Source: Stenotrophomonas acidaminiphila (GTDB lineage Bacteria; Pseudomonadota; Gammaproteobacteria; Xanthomonadales; Xanthomonadaceae). From it: a stretch of DNA of 64,000 nt. The notes below the pieces were generated by a model. It had not been told where the DNA came from and searched no databases. It saw only the letters and a program-made list of their open reading frames with translations. Of the stretch, positions 16,899 through 33,276 are shown in pieces (the first letter of the stretch is position 1; each line of letters starts with the position of its first letter). The DNA is taken from NCBI GenBank assembly GCA_002951995.1, contig CP019797.1, positions 1,162,501 through 1,226,500 of the forward strand, read 5' to 3'. A program made the position numbers and the translations under genes.

Positions 16899-17243
16899 AT
16901 GCGTTTCCATCATGCACTGTCACTGCTCGCGATCGTCGCGCTGCCGCTGCTGGCCGGCGTGGCGGTGGCCATCGAGGCGGGGTACAGGAGGGTTCCGGCC
17001 GTCGGCGTGGTGTTGTCGGCGTTGCCCGCGATGGGGCTCGCTTTGATCGTCATCGTGCCGTTGGCATCCCGGTGTTCGGCGTCATGGGATGTCAGCCTGG
17101 CGATGCCACGGCTGCTCGCGCCGGAAGAACGCCGGACCTTGCGGCGCACGAGCGTGCTGTGCCCTACGGTCTACCGGTTCAGGCGCGATGGCCGCGGCGA
17201 ATGCCTCGTCTCCGACGGGGATGGCGGTGCCCTGGTCGGCTGA
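16899..17243 (+). CDS. Hypothetical small membrane protein
   Basis: A 114-residue protein with two predicted membrane segments (about residues 5-25 and 33-56) and a hydrophilic, arginine-rich C-terminal half containing three cysteines in all. It begins 18 bases after the previous gene and is preceded by a G-rich weak ribosome site, so it may be the third gene downstream of creD. No family is recognised. It lies in a region of many open frames, so it could be an artefact; the clean hydrophobic pattern favours a real gene. Confidence 0.5.
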   Translation: MRFHHALSLLAIVALPLLAGVAVAIEAGYRRVPAVGVVLSALPAMGLALIVIVPLASRCSASWDVSLAMPRLLAPEERRTLRRTSVLCPTVYRFRRDGRGECLVSDGDGGALVG

Positions 17244-17290
17244 GGTTGAGGCGCTGCTGCGCGGCAAACGCGCGGCGCTAGAATTCCGCC

Positions 17291-17896
17291 ATGGACGCCT
17301 CTCCCTCCATCGCCGCCCTGCGCGGCACCGACCTGCTGCCGGTACTGGACGACGTGGCGCGCCTGCGCATCCGGGTATTCAATGACTGGCCGTATCTGTA
17401 CCGGGGCAGCCTGGACTACGAGCGCGACTACCTGGCCGCCTATGCGGCCACGCCGGATGCGGTGTGCGTGGTGGCGCGGGCCGGCGATGAGGTGGTGGGC
17501 GCCTCCACCGGCCTGCCGTTGCTCGATGACGGCCCGGCGTTCCGCGCGCCGTTCGAGGCGGCCGGCATCGATCCGGCGCAGGTGTTCTATTTCGGTGAGT
17601 CGGTGCTGCTGCCGGCCTGGCGTGGGCGTGGCATCGGCCATGCCTTCTTCGACGCCCGCGAGGCGCATGCGCGCGCGCTCGGGCGCTTCGCGATGACCGC
17701 GTTCTGCGCGGTGGACCGCGACCACGACGACCCGCGCCGGCCCGCCGGCCACCGCGACAACGACGGGTTCTGGCGCAGGCGCGGCTATGCGCGGCAGCCG
17801 GGCATGACCCTGCACCTGTGCTGGGACGAGGTCGGTCGCGGCGAGCTGTCGCACGCGCTCACTGTCTGGACCCGTGCATTGGAGCCGGCCGCATGA
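17291..17896 (+). CDS. GNAT family N-acetyltransferase
   Basis: A 201-residue acetyltransferase. LRIRVFNDWPYLYRG near residue 28 and the YERDYL segment occur in a group of uncharacterised GNATs. The acetyl-CoA loop is LLPAWRGRGIGHAFFDAREA (~residue 107-126). The C-terminal region has DGFWRRRGYARQPGM, the usual GNAT strand-helix ending. Its TGA stop overlaps the ATG start of the carbon-nitrogen hydrolase by the ATGA arrangement, so the pair is translationally coupled and may act on the same metabolite. That is an inference from context, and the substrate is unknown. Confidence 0.85.
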   Translation: MDASPSIAALRGTDLLPVLDDVARLRIRVFNDWPYLYRGSLDYERDYLAAYAATPDAVCVVARAGDEVVGASTGLPLLDDGPAFRAPFEAAGIDPAQVFYFGESVLLPAWRGRGIGHAFFDAREAHARALGRFAMTAFCAVDRDHDDPRRPAGHRDNDGFWRRRGYARQPGMTLHLCWDEVGRGELSHALTVWTRALEPAA

Positions 17897-18774
17897 AGAT
17901 CGCCGTTGCCCGTTACCGGATCGGCGCTCCGGCCGGTTTCGACGCCTTCGCCGCGCGCCAGCGCCAGCAACTGGAGGCCGCCGCCGCGGCCGGTGCGCGC
18001 ATCGCGGTGCTGCCCGAATACCTGTCGCTGGAACTGGCGGCCACCTTCGACGCGGGCATCCAGCGCGACCTGGCGGCGTCGCTGGCGGCGATCCAGCGTT
18101 ACCGACAACCCTGGCTGCAGCTGTTCGCCGGCCTCGCCCGCGACCTGGACATGCACGTGGTCGCCGGCACTTTCCTGCTCGACACCGGTCATGGCCGCTA
18201 CCGCAACCGCTGCGACTGGCTGACGCCGCAGGGCACGCACCTGTGGCAGGACAAGCTGCAGCTGACCGGCTTCGAGCAGGCCACCGGGCTGATCGACGGC
18301 GGCGACGTACTGAAGGTGTTCGAGATCGACGGCATCCGCGCCGGCGTGGCGGTCTGTTACGACAGCGAGTTCCCGCTGCCGGTGCGCGCCCAGTACGAAG
18401 CGGGTGCGCGGCTGCTGGTGGTGCCCAGTTGCACCGACACCGAGGCCGGCGCCACCCGCGTGCGCGTGGGCTGCCTGGCGCGGGCATTGGAGAACCGCAT
18501 GTTCGTGGCGCAGTCGGTGACCGCGGGCGAGGCCGGCTGGAGTCCGGCGCTGGACGTCAATACCGGCGAAGCGGCGGTGTATGCGCCGATGGACCGCGGC
18601 TTCCCCGACGACGGCGTGCTGGCGCGCACCGCTGACGGCCAGCCCTGGACGGTCGCGGAACTGGATTTTGCCGCCTTCCAGGCCAGCCGCGCGCAGGCGC
18701 AGGTGGCCAACGACCGCGACTGGCCGGGGCAGTGGCGACCGGCGCTGCAACGCGCCGTGGTGTCGCCGGGCTGA
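17893..18774 (+). CDS. Carbon-nitrogen hydrolase (nitrilase superfamily)
   Basis: A 293-residue enzyme with the Glu-Lys-Cys triad of the nitrilase fold: Glu in VLPEYLSLE (~residue 41), Lys in LWQDKLQLTGFE (~residue 119) and Cys in GVAVCYDSEFP (~residue 156). Members hydrolyse amides or nitriles of small molecules. This subgroup, often next to a GNAT, is generally annotated only as an amidohydrolase. The start ATG at 17893 overlaps the GNAT stop. Residues around the active-site Cys (CYDSEFPL) suggest an amidase rather than a true nitrilase. The physiological substrate cannot be determined. Confidence 0.9.
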   Translation: MKIAVARYRIGAPAGFDAFAARQRQQLEAAAAAGARIAVLPEYLSLELAATFDAGIQRDLAASLAAIQRYRQPWLQLFAGLARDLDMHVVAGTFLLDTGHGRYRNRCDWLTPQGTHLWQDKLQLTGFEQATGLIDGGDVLKVFEIDGIRAGVAVCYDSEFPLPVRAQYEAGARLLVVPSCTDTEAGATRVRVGCLARALENRMFVAQSVTAGEAGWSPALDVNTGEAAVYAPMDRGFPDDGVLARTADGQPWTVAELDFAAFQASRAQAQVANDRDWPGQWRPALQRAVVSPG

Positions 18775-18914
18775 GCCCGCGCCGGCGCTGCGCGGGCCCG
18801 CTGCGGCGGCAACGTGCCGCTGCCCATGCGCGACCATGACCATTGGCCGGCTCGGCCGCCGGCGGCGCTGGCTAGACTCGGGCCTTTGTCGTGATCGGCC
18901 GCGGGCCGGGGGAA

Positions 18915-20510
18915 ATGATGATCAAGCGGTGCTTGCTGGTACTGGGCATGGGGCTGGCGTTCGCCGGTGGCGCGGGCGCGGCCGAACAGGTCGATCTGGA
19001 CATGGTGGGCAAGATCCGCCAGGAAGCGTTCCACCGTTCGCAGGTCATGGATACCTTTTCCTACCTCACCGAAAGCATCGGCCCGCGCCTGACCAACTCG
19101 CCGGCCATGACCCGGGCCAATGCCTGGACCCGGCAGAAGTTCGGCGAATGGGGGCTGACCAGCGCGCATGACGAGGCCTTCGACGACTTCGGCCGCGGCT
19201 GGGAGTTCGAGTCGGCCAGCGTGGAGATGCTGGAGCCACGCCTGACCCAGCTGTATGCGCTGCCCAAGGCCTGGACGCCGGGCACCAACGGCACCGTCGA
19301 AGGCGAAGTGGTCAAGGTCGACATCAAGAAGCTGGCCGACCTGGAAAAATACAAGGGTACGCTGCGCGGCAAGATCCTGCTGCTGGGCGACGCGCGTGAG
19401 TACAAGCGCGGCACCGAGGCCGACTCGCACCGGCACGACGCCACCTCGCTGGAGGGGCTGCAGGAGTTCACCATTCCAAAATCCGCGGACAAGGACCGCG
19501 CCAAGCGGGTCAAGGAGTACGCCGAACGCCAGGAACTGGTGCGTGCGACCAATGCCTTCTTCGCCGCGGAGGGCGCGCTGGCGTCGATCAGCATCAGCGG
19601 CTGGGACAACGGCATCATCCGCGTCGGTGGCGGCGGTTCGCGCAAGGCCGGCGAACCGGTGGGCATCCCCGAGCTGGCGATGATCGCCGAGCACTACAAC
19701 CAGCTGGCGCGCGCGCTGGAGCGCAAGCAGCCGGTGAAGCTGCGGGTCAACGTCGATGCGCGTTTCACCGACGAGACCGACCAGCCGGGCCACAACACCA
19801 TCGCCGAGATCCGCGGCACCAGCAAGGCCGACGAGATCGTGATGCTGGGTGCGCACATGGACTCCTGGCACACCGGCACCGGCGCGGCCGACAACGCCGC
19901 CGGCGTCGCGGTGATGATGGAGGCCATGCGCATTCTCAAGGCGGTGGGCGCCAAGCCCCGGCGCACCATCCGCGTGGCGCTGTGGAGCGGCGAGGAGCAG
20001 GGCCTGATCGGCTCGCAGGCCTACGTGGCCAGGCACTTCGCGCATTACCCCGAACCCACCGACCCGGCGCAGAAGGCGCTGCCGGCCTCGCTGCGCGAGC
20101 CGACCGGTCCGCTGCAGAAGCTGCGCGACTACGACAAGTTCTCGGTGTACTTCAACATGGACAACGGCTCGGGCCGCTTCCGTGGCATCTATGCGCAGGA
20201 GAACATCGCCGCGATGCCGATCTTCGAGGCCTGGCTGAAGCCGTTCAACGACGTCGGCGCCGCCACCGTGGCCAGCCGCAACACCGGCAGCACCGACCAC
20301 ATCAGCTTCGACCGCGTCGGCCTGCCCGGCTTCCAGTTCATCCAGGACCGGCTGGACTACTTCAGCAACGTCCACCACAGCAACCTGGACACGTGGGACC
20401 ACGCCGAACCGGAAGACCTGAAGCAGGCCGCGGCGATCGTCGCCGCGTTCGCCTACAACGCCGCCATGCGCGAAGAGAAGATGCCGCGCAAGCCGCTGCT
20501 GGAAGACTGA
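18915..20510 (+). CDS. Secreted M28 family zinc peptidase
   Basis: A 531-residue peptidase with an N-terminal signal peptide (MMIKRCLLVLG to about AGAA at residue 25). A PA-like insert occupies about residues 110-270. The M28 catalytic domain follows: GAHMDSWHTGTGAADNAAG supplies the first His and Asp ligands, WSGEEQGLIGS the catalytic Glu and a ligand, and TGSTDHISFDRVGLPGF the later Asp-His region. M28 enzymes are aminopeptidases or carboxypeptidases, here probably periplasmic or extracellular. ATG at 18915 is chosen after GGGGGA; 18918 is equivalent. It is monocistronic, closed by a terminator. Confidence 0.92.
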   Translation: MMIKRCLLVLGMGLAFAGGAGAAEQVDLDMVGKIRQEAFHRSQVMDTFSYLTESIGPRLTNSPAMTRANAWTRQKFGEWGLTSAHDEAFDDFGRGWEFESASVEMLEPRLTQLYALPKAWTPGTNGTVEGEVVKVDIKKLADLEKYKGTLRGKILLLGDAREYKRGTEADSHRHDATSLEGLQEFTIPKSADKDRAKRVKEYAERQELVRATNAFFAAEGALASISISGWDNGIIRVGGGGSRKAGEPVGIPELAMIAEHYNQLARALERKQPVKLRVNVDARFTDETDQPGHNTIAEIRGTSKADEIVMLGAHMDSWHTGTGAADNAAGVAVMMEAMRILKAVGAKPRRTIRVALWSGEEQGLIGSQAYVARHFAHYPEPTDPAQKALPASLREPTGPLQKLRDYDKFSVYFNMDNGSGRFRGIYAQENIAAMPIFEAWLKPFNDVGAATVASRNTGSTDHISFDRVGLPGFQFIQDRLDYFSNVHHSNLDTWDHAEPEDLKQAAAIVAAFAYNAAMREEKMPRKPLLED

Positions 20511-20536
20511 CGCCACGCACCGCTGGCGGAAACGAC

Positions 20537-20559
20537 AAGGGGCCGCATCGCGGCCCCTT
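20537..20559. terminator. Bidirectional terminator between the M28 peptidase and thioesterase genes
   Basis: Perfect hairpin with 10-bp arms AAGGGGCCGC (20537-20546) and GCGGCCCCTT (20550-20559), loop ATC. It sits between convergent genes, with a T-containing tail on each side. Confidence 0.75.
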
Positions 20560-20602
20560 CGTCTTCCGGCGGTCCTTCGCTGCCGCCGGCAGCGGCCATG
20601 GC

Positions 20603-21009
20603 TCAGCTCGACGCCGCGCGCACGGCCTCGGGCAGTGGCGCGCTGCGGCCGGTCTGGGTGTCCATCCACACCACCACCACGTTGCCGTCGGAGTACAGCT
20701 TGCCCGGGTCCTTCTGGTCGACGATGCGGTGGCCGATGGTCACGCTGCTGTTGCCCAGGCGCTCGACGAACAGCTCGACCACGATGTCGTCGGGCCACAC
20801 GATCGGCAGCCGGTAATTGATGTTGGTGTTGGCCACCACCGGGGCGATGCGGTCGTTCATCGACACGCCTTCCACGCCCAGCATCCAGCGCACGCGCGCT
20901 TCTTCCAGGTAGGAGACGTACTTGGCGTTGTTGACGTGGCCCATCGAGTCCATGTCGCGCCAGCGCACGCTGATCGGCACGCGGGCCAGCTGCTTGTGTG
21001 CGGTGCTCA

Positions 21010-21010
<1 letters not shown>
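20603..21010 (-). CDS. Hotdog-fold acyl-CoA thioesterase (4HBT family)
   Basis: A 135-residue hotdog thioesterase. SVRWRDMDSMGHVNNAKYV near residue 15 is the 4-hydroxybenzoyl-CoA thioesterase-type motif, with Asp as the likely catalytic residue and the HVNNxxY signature. INYRLPIVWPDDI follows, as in FadM/YbgC-like enzymes. It would release a free acid from an acyl-CoA. The start ATG at 21008-21010 overlaps the uvrA stop by one base (TGATG), so it is translated immediately after uvrA from the same transcript; a GTG one codon upstream is possible. The substrate chain length is unknown. Confidence 0.88.
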
Positions 21011-23966
<2,956 letters not shown>

Positions 23967-24155
23967 GGGAGGTCCGTTCTGGGCCGCGCGGCGGAAACCG
24001 GGCGCGGTGGGGGCAGGGGATGCAGCTGACGGCAGTCGATCAGCCTAGCGAGCTTGGGATTTGGGGGCAATTGCCGGAATTGCCAGCGCGCACGCCTGCG
24101 CCCGGGCCGGGTGCAGGCCGTTGTTCAGGCACGGGTTTTCCGCCCCGGGGGCGAC

Positions 24156-24185
24156 TTGACCCGGGCGGCTGGGTGCCGGTAAAAT
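24156..24185 (+). promoter_or_regulatory. Predicted sigma-70 promoter of rplU-rpmA
   Basis: TTGACC (24156-24161) and TAAAAT (24180-24185) are separated by 18 bases. Transcription would start about 55 bases before the rplU ATG. It lies in the 281-bp region divergent from uvrA. Confidence 0.7.
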
Positions 24186-24247
24186 CCCGCTTCTGTCCGC
24201 CCTCGATGGTGGGCAGATCCCAAGAATAACTACAGAAGAGACATCCC

Positions 24248-24556
24248 ATGTATGCAGTCCTGGTAACTGGCGGCAAGCAGTACCGCGTCGCGCAGGGTGA
24301 GACCCTCCGCGTTGAGAAGCTCGAAGCCGAAGCCGGCAGCGAGATCAAGTTCGACACCGTCCTGATGCTCGGCGACGCCGACGGCATCAAGATCGGCGAT
24401 GCCCTGAAGGGCGCTTCGGTGACCGCCAAGGTCGTGGCCCACGGCCGCGCCGACAAGGTGAAGATCATCAAGTTCCGCCGGCGCAAGCACCACATGAAGC
24501 GCCAGGGCCATCGCCAGTACTACACCGAAATCGAAATCACCGGCATCGCCGGCTAA
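24248..24556 (+). CDS. rplU: 50S ribosomal protein L21
   Basis: A 102-residue protein of the large ribosomal subunit. The start [18 protein letters not shown] and the end [16 protein letters not shown] with YTEIEITGI are diagnostic of L21. It binds 23S rRNA near domain VI with L20. ATG at 24248 follows AGAAGAG. It heads the rplU-rpmA pair behind a clear promoter; rpmA begins 17 bases downstream. Full length. Confidence 0.98.
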   Translation: MYAVLVTGGKQYRVAQGETLRVEKLEAEAGSEIKFDTVLMLGDADGIKIGDALKGASVTAKVVAHGRADKVKIIKFRRRKHHMKRQGHRQYYTEIEITGIAG

Positions 24557-24573
24557 TCCAAGGAGAATCCGTC

Positions 24574-24834
24574 ATGGCACATAAAAAGGGCGTAGGCTCC
24601 TCGCGCAACGGCCGCGACTCCAACCCGAAGTACCTGGGCGTCAAGATCTTCGGCGGCCAGGCCATCGAAGCCGGCAACATCATCGTGCGTCAGCGCGGCA
24701 CCCAGTTCCACCCGGGCGCCGGCGTCGGCCTGGGCCGTGACCACACGCTGTTCGCGCTGGTCGACGGCAAGGTCGAGTTCACGGTGAAGGGCCCGAAGAA
24801 GCGCCGCACCGTCAGCGTCGTCGCGGAAGCCTGA
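24574..24834 (+). CDS. rpmA: 50S ribosomal protein L27
   Basis: An 86-residue protein located near the peptidyl-transferase centre, with an N terminus that reaches the A and P sites. [20 protein letters not shown] and [23 protein letters not shown] (read in two parts) are family signatures. No N-terminal extension of the Firmicutes cleaved type is present. ATG at 24574 follows AAGGAG. It ends the rplU-rpmA unit at a terminator. Confidence 0.98.
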   Translation: MAHKKGVGSSRNGRDSNPKYLGVKIFGGQAIEAGNIIVRQRGTQFHPGAGVGLGRDHTLFALVDGKVEFTVKGPKKRRTVSVVAEA

Positions 24835-24883
24835 TCTTCCGCACGTGCAGGCGCCCGGGCCACGGCGTGGGCGCCGCCGACGA

Positions 24884-24905
24884 AAGCCCCGCTTCGGCGG
24901 GGCTT
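24884..24905 (+). terminator. Rho-independent terminator after rpmA
   Basis: Hairpin AAGCCCCGC (24884-24892), tetraloop TTCG, GCGGGGCTT (24897-24905), then CTCGTTT. It separates rplU-rpmA from the lipoprotein-obgE pair. Confidence 0.8.
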
Positions 24906-24954
24906 CTCGTTTGCAGGTGATCCCGCGGGCCGCGCATGGCAGGAGGCAGGGAAG

Positions 24955-26800
<1,846 letters not shown>

Positions 26801-26823
26801 GGCGGCGTTTGCCCCGGAACGCG

Positions 26824-26853
26824 CGAAAAACCCGGCCGCGGCCGGGTTTTTCG
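26824..26853. terminator. Palindromic terminator after obgE
   Basis: Perfect 30-base palindrome: CGAAAAACCCGGCCG (26824-26838) and its complement CGGCCGGGTTTTTCG (26839-26853). The T5 run follows the stem for obgE, and the A5 run would serve transcripts from the other strand. Confidence 0.85.
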
Positions 26854-27204
26854 TTCCTGTCCGCGCCCCCGGCGCCCGCTCGCGGGGTGCGGTTGCGGCC
26901 GCGCTGCCCCTTTCCGATGGGCTCCGCCCATGCCGTGACGGCAGCTGCCGGATGCCTCGCGGCGCCGGGCGGCAGAAATCCGCAGGGGGGGGGCTTTCCA
27001 GGTCTGCGGTCGGCGGCCCGGCTGCTGATCGGTGGGGGGGGGGGGCGCCCGGAAGCCGCCAGAGCGACTTTCTACATGCCCTGTCGCCATGGCCCGCAGC
27101 GTGTCGGCGATGGAAGGCAGGCACAGGGAAGCTGCCTGGAGCGGTTTCCGACATCGCCTGTCGATGGCCCGAAGGGTGTCCGCCCTGGATGGCGGACACA
27201 AAAA
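26854..27204. other. Gene-free interval with long G tracts and a diverged tandem repeat
   Basis: About 350 bases between the obgE and rpsT terminators without a credible gene. It holds a run of nine G (26985-26993), a run of twelve G (27034-27045), and two diverged direct copies of a ~50-bp sequence at 27075-27125 and 27152-27200 (roughly 80% identical, sharing CCTGTCG, ATGGCCCG and GTGTC blocks). Open frames here are compositional. Confidence 0.6.
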
Positions 27205-27252
27205 ACCCGGCCGGAGCCGGGCTTTTCGCGTCGGGAGCCGGGCGGCTCCCGG
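27200..27252 (-). terminator. Terminator of rpsT (minus strand), two hairpins
   Basis: Reading the minus strand from the rpsT stop: hairpin CGGGAGCCG / CGGCTCCCG (~27231-27251), then GCCCGGC-TCCG-GCCGGG with a T6 run (27216-27201 region). The run of T on the minus strand fits rpsT termination. Confidence 0.75.
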
Positions 27253-27264
27253 TGATCGCGCCGA

Positions 27265-27534
27265 TCAGGCGGCCTTGAGGGCCTTGATGCGGGCGGTCAG
27301 GCGGCTCTTGTGACGGGCGGCCTTGTTCTTGTGGATCAGGCCACGGGCGCTGAAACGGTCGAGGATCGGCTGGGCGACAGCAAAGGCAGCCTCGGCGCCG
27401 GCGGCGTCATTGGCATCCAGAGCCTTGATCACCTTCTTGACGGCGGTGCGCAGCATCGAACGCTGAGCCGTGTTACGCGCGTTGCGCACAACGGTCTGCT
27501 TGGCGCGCTTCTTGGCGGACTTGATATTGGCCAC
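27265..27534 (-). CDS. rpsT: 30S ribosomal protein S20
   Basis: An 89-residue basic protein binding 16S rRNA helix 9 and the 3'-minor domain. It starts (M)[12 protein letters not shown] and ends [13 protein letters not shown], both diagnostic. The initiation codon is GTG (27532-27534), with AGGAAA upstream; no ATG is available in frame near the conserved N terminus. In E. coli rpsT begins with UUG and is autoregulated through initiation, so a weak start here fits that pattern (comparison from known biology; regulation here is inferred). It is divergent from murJ, 100 bp away. Confidence 0.96.
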   Translation of the reverse strand: MANIKSAKKRAKQTVVRNARNTAQRSMLRTAVKKVIKALDANDAAGAEAAFAVAQPILDRFSARGLIHKNKAARHKSRLTARIKALKAA

Positions 27535-27634
27535 GGTGGTGGTTTCCTGAAAATCGGTATGGTGGGAACAGCAAGCACGCAAGTATGATGGTTGGCCGAA
27601 TGAACGTCAAGTCAAGTTGTCAAGGGGGCCGTGG

Positions 27635-29241
27635 GTGAGTTCACCGCGCATGTTGCGGGGGCTGCTGTCGTTCAGCAGCATGACGATGATCTCGCGGGTG
27701 CTGGGCCTGGTCCGCGACCAGGCGATTTCCATCACCTTCGGTGCCAATGCCACCACCGACGCGTTCTGGGTGGCGTTCCGCGTGCCCAACTTCCTGCGCC
27801 GGCTGTTTGCCGAGGGTTCGTTCGCTACCGCCTTCGTGCCGGTGTTCACCGAAGTGAAGGAGACCCGTCCGCACGCCGACCTGCGCGAACTGATGGCGCG
27901 GGTGTCCGGCACCCTGGGCGGGGTGCTGCTGGTGCTGACCGCGCTGGGCCTGATCTTCACCCCGCAGATCGCCTGGCTGTTCGCCGATGCCGACGCCGCC
28001 GACCCGGTCAAGTACGGCCTGCTGGTGGACCTGCTGCGGCTGACCTTCCCGTTCCTGCTGTTCGTGTCGCTGACCGCGCTGGCCGGCGGGGCGCTGAACA
28101 GCTTCCAGAAGTTCGCGATGCCGGCGCTGACCCCGGTGATCCTCAACCTGTGCATGATCGCCGGCGCGCTGTGGCTGGCGCCGCGGCTGGAGGTGCCGAT
28201 CCTGGCCCTGGGCTGGGCGGTGCTGGTGGCCGGCGTGCTGCAGCTGCTGTTCCAGCTGCCGTCGCTGAAGGGCATCAACCTGCTGACCCTGCCGCGTTGG
28301 GGCTGGAACCATCCCGACGTGCGCAAGGTACTGACCCTGATGGTGCCGACCCTGTTCGGCTCGTCGGTGGCGCAGATCAACCTGATGCTGGACACGGTGA
28401 TCGCGGCCCGGCTCAGCGACGGTTCGCAGTCCTGGCTGTCGCTGGCCGACCGTTTCCTGGAGCTGCCGCTGGGGGTGTTCGGGTGGCGCTGGGCACGGTG
28501 ATCCTGCCGGCGCTGGCCCGGCACCACGTCAAGACCGATGGCGAGGGCTTCTCCAACGCGCTGGACTGGGGCCTGCGCATGACCCTGCTGATCGCGGTGC
28601 CGTCCATGCTCGGCCTGCTGCTGCTGGCCCAGCCGCTGATCGCCACCCTGTTCCAGTACCGCGAATTCACCGATTTCGATACCCGCATGACCGCGCTGTC
28701 GGTCTACGGGCTGAGCTTCGGCCTGCCGGCGTTCGCGCTGCTGAAGGTGGTGCTGCCGGCGTTCTATTCGCGCCAGGACACCAGGACCCCGGTGCGCGCC
28801 GGCGTGGCCGCGCTGGTGGCCAACATGGTGTTCAACTTCGTCCTGCTGGCGGTGCTGTACCAGGTGATGGTGCCCGAGGCACTCAAGGCGCAGGGCGTGA
28901 TGGCGGCGCTGGCGGCGCAACCGGGCCTGCACCTGGCGCTGGGCATCGCCAGCGCATTGTCCAGCTACCTGAACCTGGCACTGCTGTGGTACTGGCTGGG
29001 CAGGACCGGGGTTTACCAGCGCCGCCCGGGCTGGGGCGGCTACGTGCTGCGGCTGGTCGTGGCCTGCGCGGCCATGAGCGCGGTGCTGCTGGGGCTGCTG
29101 TACTGGCTGCCCGGCTTCGGCGGCATGGACAAGTGGCAGCGCATCGGCAGCCTGGCGCTGCTGGTGGGCGGCGGCGGCCTGACCTACCTGCTGGCGATGC
29201 TCGCCATGGGCTTCCGCCCGCGCGACCTGCGCGGGCAGTGA
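27635..29241 (+). CDS. murJ: Lipid II flippase MurJ (MviN), interrupted by a one-base frameshift
   Basis: MurJ moves lipid II across the inner membrane for peptidoglycan synthesis and is normally essential. The N-terminal part reads MLRGLLSFSSMTMISRVLGL and RVPNFLRRLFAEGSF, with many membrane helices. At ~28481 the frame shifts: it reads LPLGVFGWRWAR then a stop, while the next frame continues VALGTVILPALARHH to MGFRPRDLRGQ. Restoring one G (TTCGGG to TTCGGGG) gives GVFGVALGTVILPAL and 536 codons, the normal length. Start GTG 27635 has AGGGGG eight bases upstream; ATG 27650 is possible. A miscounted G run is the likeliest cause because the gene is essential. Confidence 0.93.
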
Positions 29242-29323
29242 GGCGGCCGTGCCCGCGCCGCCGCTATACTTCCCGGCTACACATGGCAAAGCGCCGGCCC
29301 GCCAGGGCCGGATCCGGGTTTGA

Positions 29324-30362
29324 ATGAGCAGGCTGTTTAGAGACGTCGAGGGCGGGGTGTTGTTCCCGCAGGGAAGCGTGGTCTGCATCGGTGCCTTCGA
29401 TGGCCTGCACAGGGGCCACCGGGTGCTGGTGCGCCACGCGGTCGAGCGCGCGCGCGCGCTCGGCGTGCCGGCGGTGGCGCTGGCCTTCGAGCCGTTGCCG
29501 CGCGAGTTCTTCGCCCGCGACACCCCGCCGCCGCGGCTGATGCTGGCCCGCGACAAGGTGGCCACGCTGCGCGGGCTGGGCATCGACAGCGTCGGCCTGC
29601 TGCGCTTCGACGCGAAGATGGCGGCCATCACCGCCGAGGATTTCGTGCGCGGCATGCTGGTGCGTCGGCTGGGCGCACGCGAGGTCTGGATCGGCCCGAA
29701 GTTCCACTTCGGCCATCGCCGCGGCGGCGACCTGGCGCTGCTGCAGGCCATGGGCGCCGAGCTGGGCTTCGCCGCCGGCGAGATCGCGCCGGTGCACCTG
29801 AACGGCGAGCGCATTTCCAGCACCCGCATCCGCGAACTGCTGGTGGCCGGTGAATTCGGGCAGGCCGCCGACCTGCTGGGCCGCCCGTACACGATCGGCG
29901 GCCGGGTGGTGCGCGGGCAGCAGCTCGGACGCACCCTGGGCTTCCCGACCGCCAACTTGCGTTTCCCGCGGACGCCCGCACTTTCAGGGATCTACGCTAC
30001 CTGGGTGCACGGCGTCTTCGAGCAACCGTGGCCGTCGGTGTCGAGCTTCGGCACGCGCCCGACCGTGCAGGGCGTGGAGCCGCTGCTGGAAGCCCATCTG
30101 TTCGATTTCCAGGGCGACCTGTACGGCCGCCACATCGAGGTCGAGTTCGTCGCCAAGCTGCGTGACGAAGAGAAGTTCAACGATCTGCCGGCGTTGACCG
30201 CGCAGATGCACCGCGATGCCGAACAGGCGCGCACCCTCCTCAACGAATATTCGAGTCCCTCGCAACAGCCCGCACATCCCTGTGCGGACGCCGGAAATGC
30301 GAGTCCCCCAACAGCCCGCACATCCCTGTGCGGACTCTTCAATAACCGCCGCGCAAGGGTAA
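29324..30362 (+). CDS. ribF: Bifunctional riboflavin kinase / FAD synthetase RibF, C terminus disturbed
   Basis: RibF phosphorylates riboflavin to FMN and adenylates FMN to FAD. The N-terminal FAD synthetase domain (residues ~1-185) has VCIGAFDGLHRGH, IGPKFHFGHRRGGD and ISSTRIREL. The riboflavin kinase domain (~190-305) has GRVVRGQQLGRTLGFPTANL, SGIYATWV and FDFQGDLYGR. After LLNEYSS the literal frame has no stop and runs on antisense-free through ileS. Two copies of a ~38-bp repeat lie at the end; removing one C from the CCCCC at 30305-30309 makes copy 2 read like copy 1 and ends at TAA 30360-30362, six bases before ileS. That end is used here as an inference. Confidence 0.85.
30252..30335 (+). 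repeat. Two tandem copies of a ~38-bp hairpin repeat at the 3' end of ribF
   Basis: Copy 1 (30252-30289) and copy 2 (30300-30335) share CGAGTCCC and CAACAGCCCGCACATCCCTG plus TGCGGAC. Each folds as CCGCACA-TCCC-TGTGCGG. Copy 2 is shorter by two bases in the literal sequence, or by three if one C is an error. Confidence 0.75.
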
Positions 30363-30368
30363 GTACCC

Positions 30369-33200
<2,832 letters not shown>

Positions 33201-33276
33201 TCCGCGCGTTACCCGGGACGGAGGCCGCGCGATGGCGCCGCCTCCGTCCCATGCCACTCCACTACAGGCGCATTAC

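Noticed and set aside
26900..27110. G9/G12 tracts as a phase-variation switch
   Set aside because: No plausible coding sequence spans the tracts on either strand, so only the unusual sequence itself is reported.
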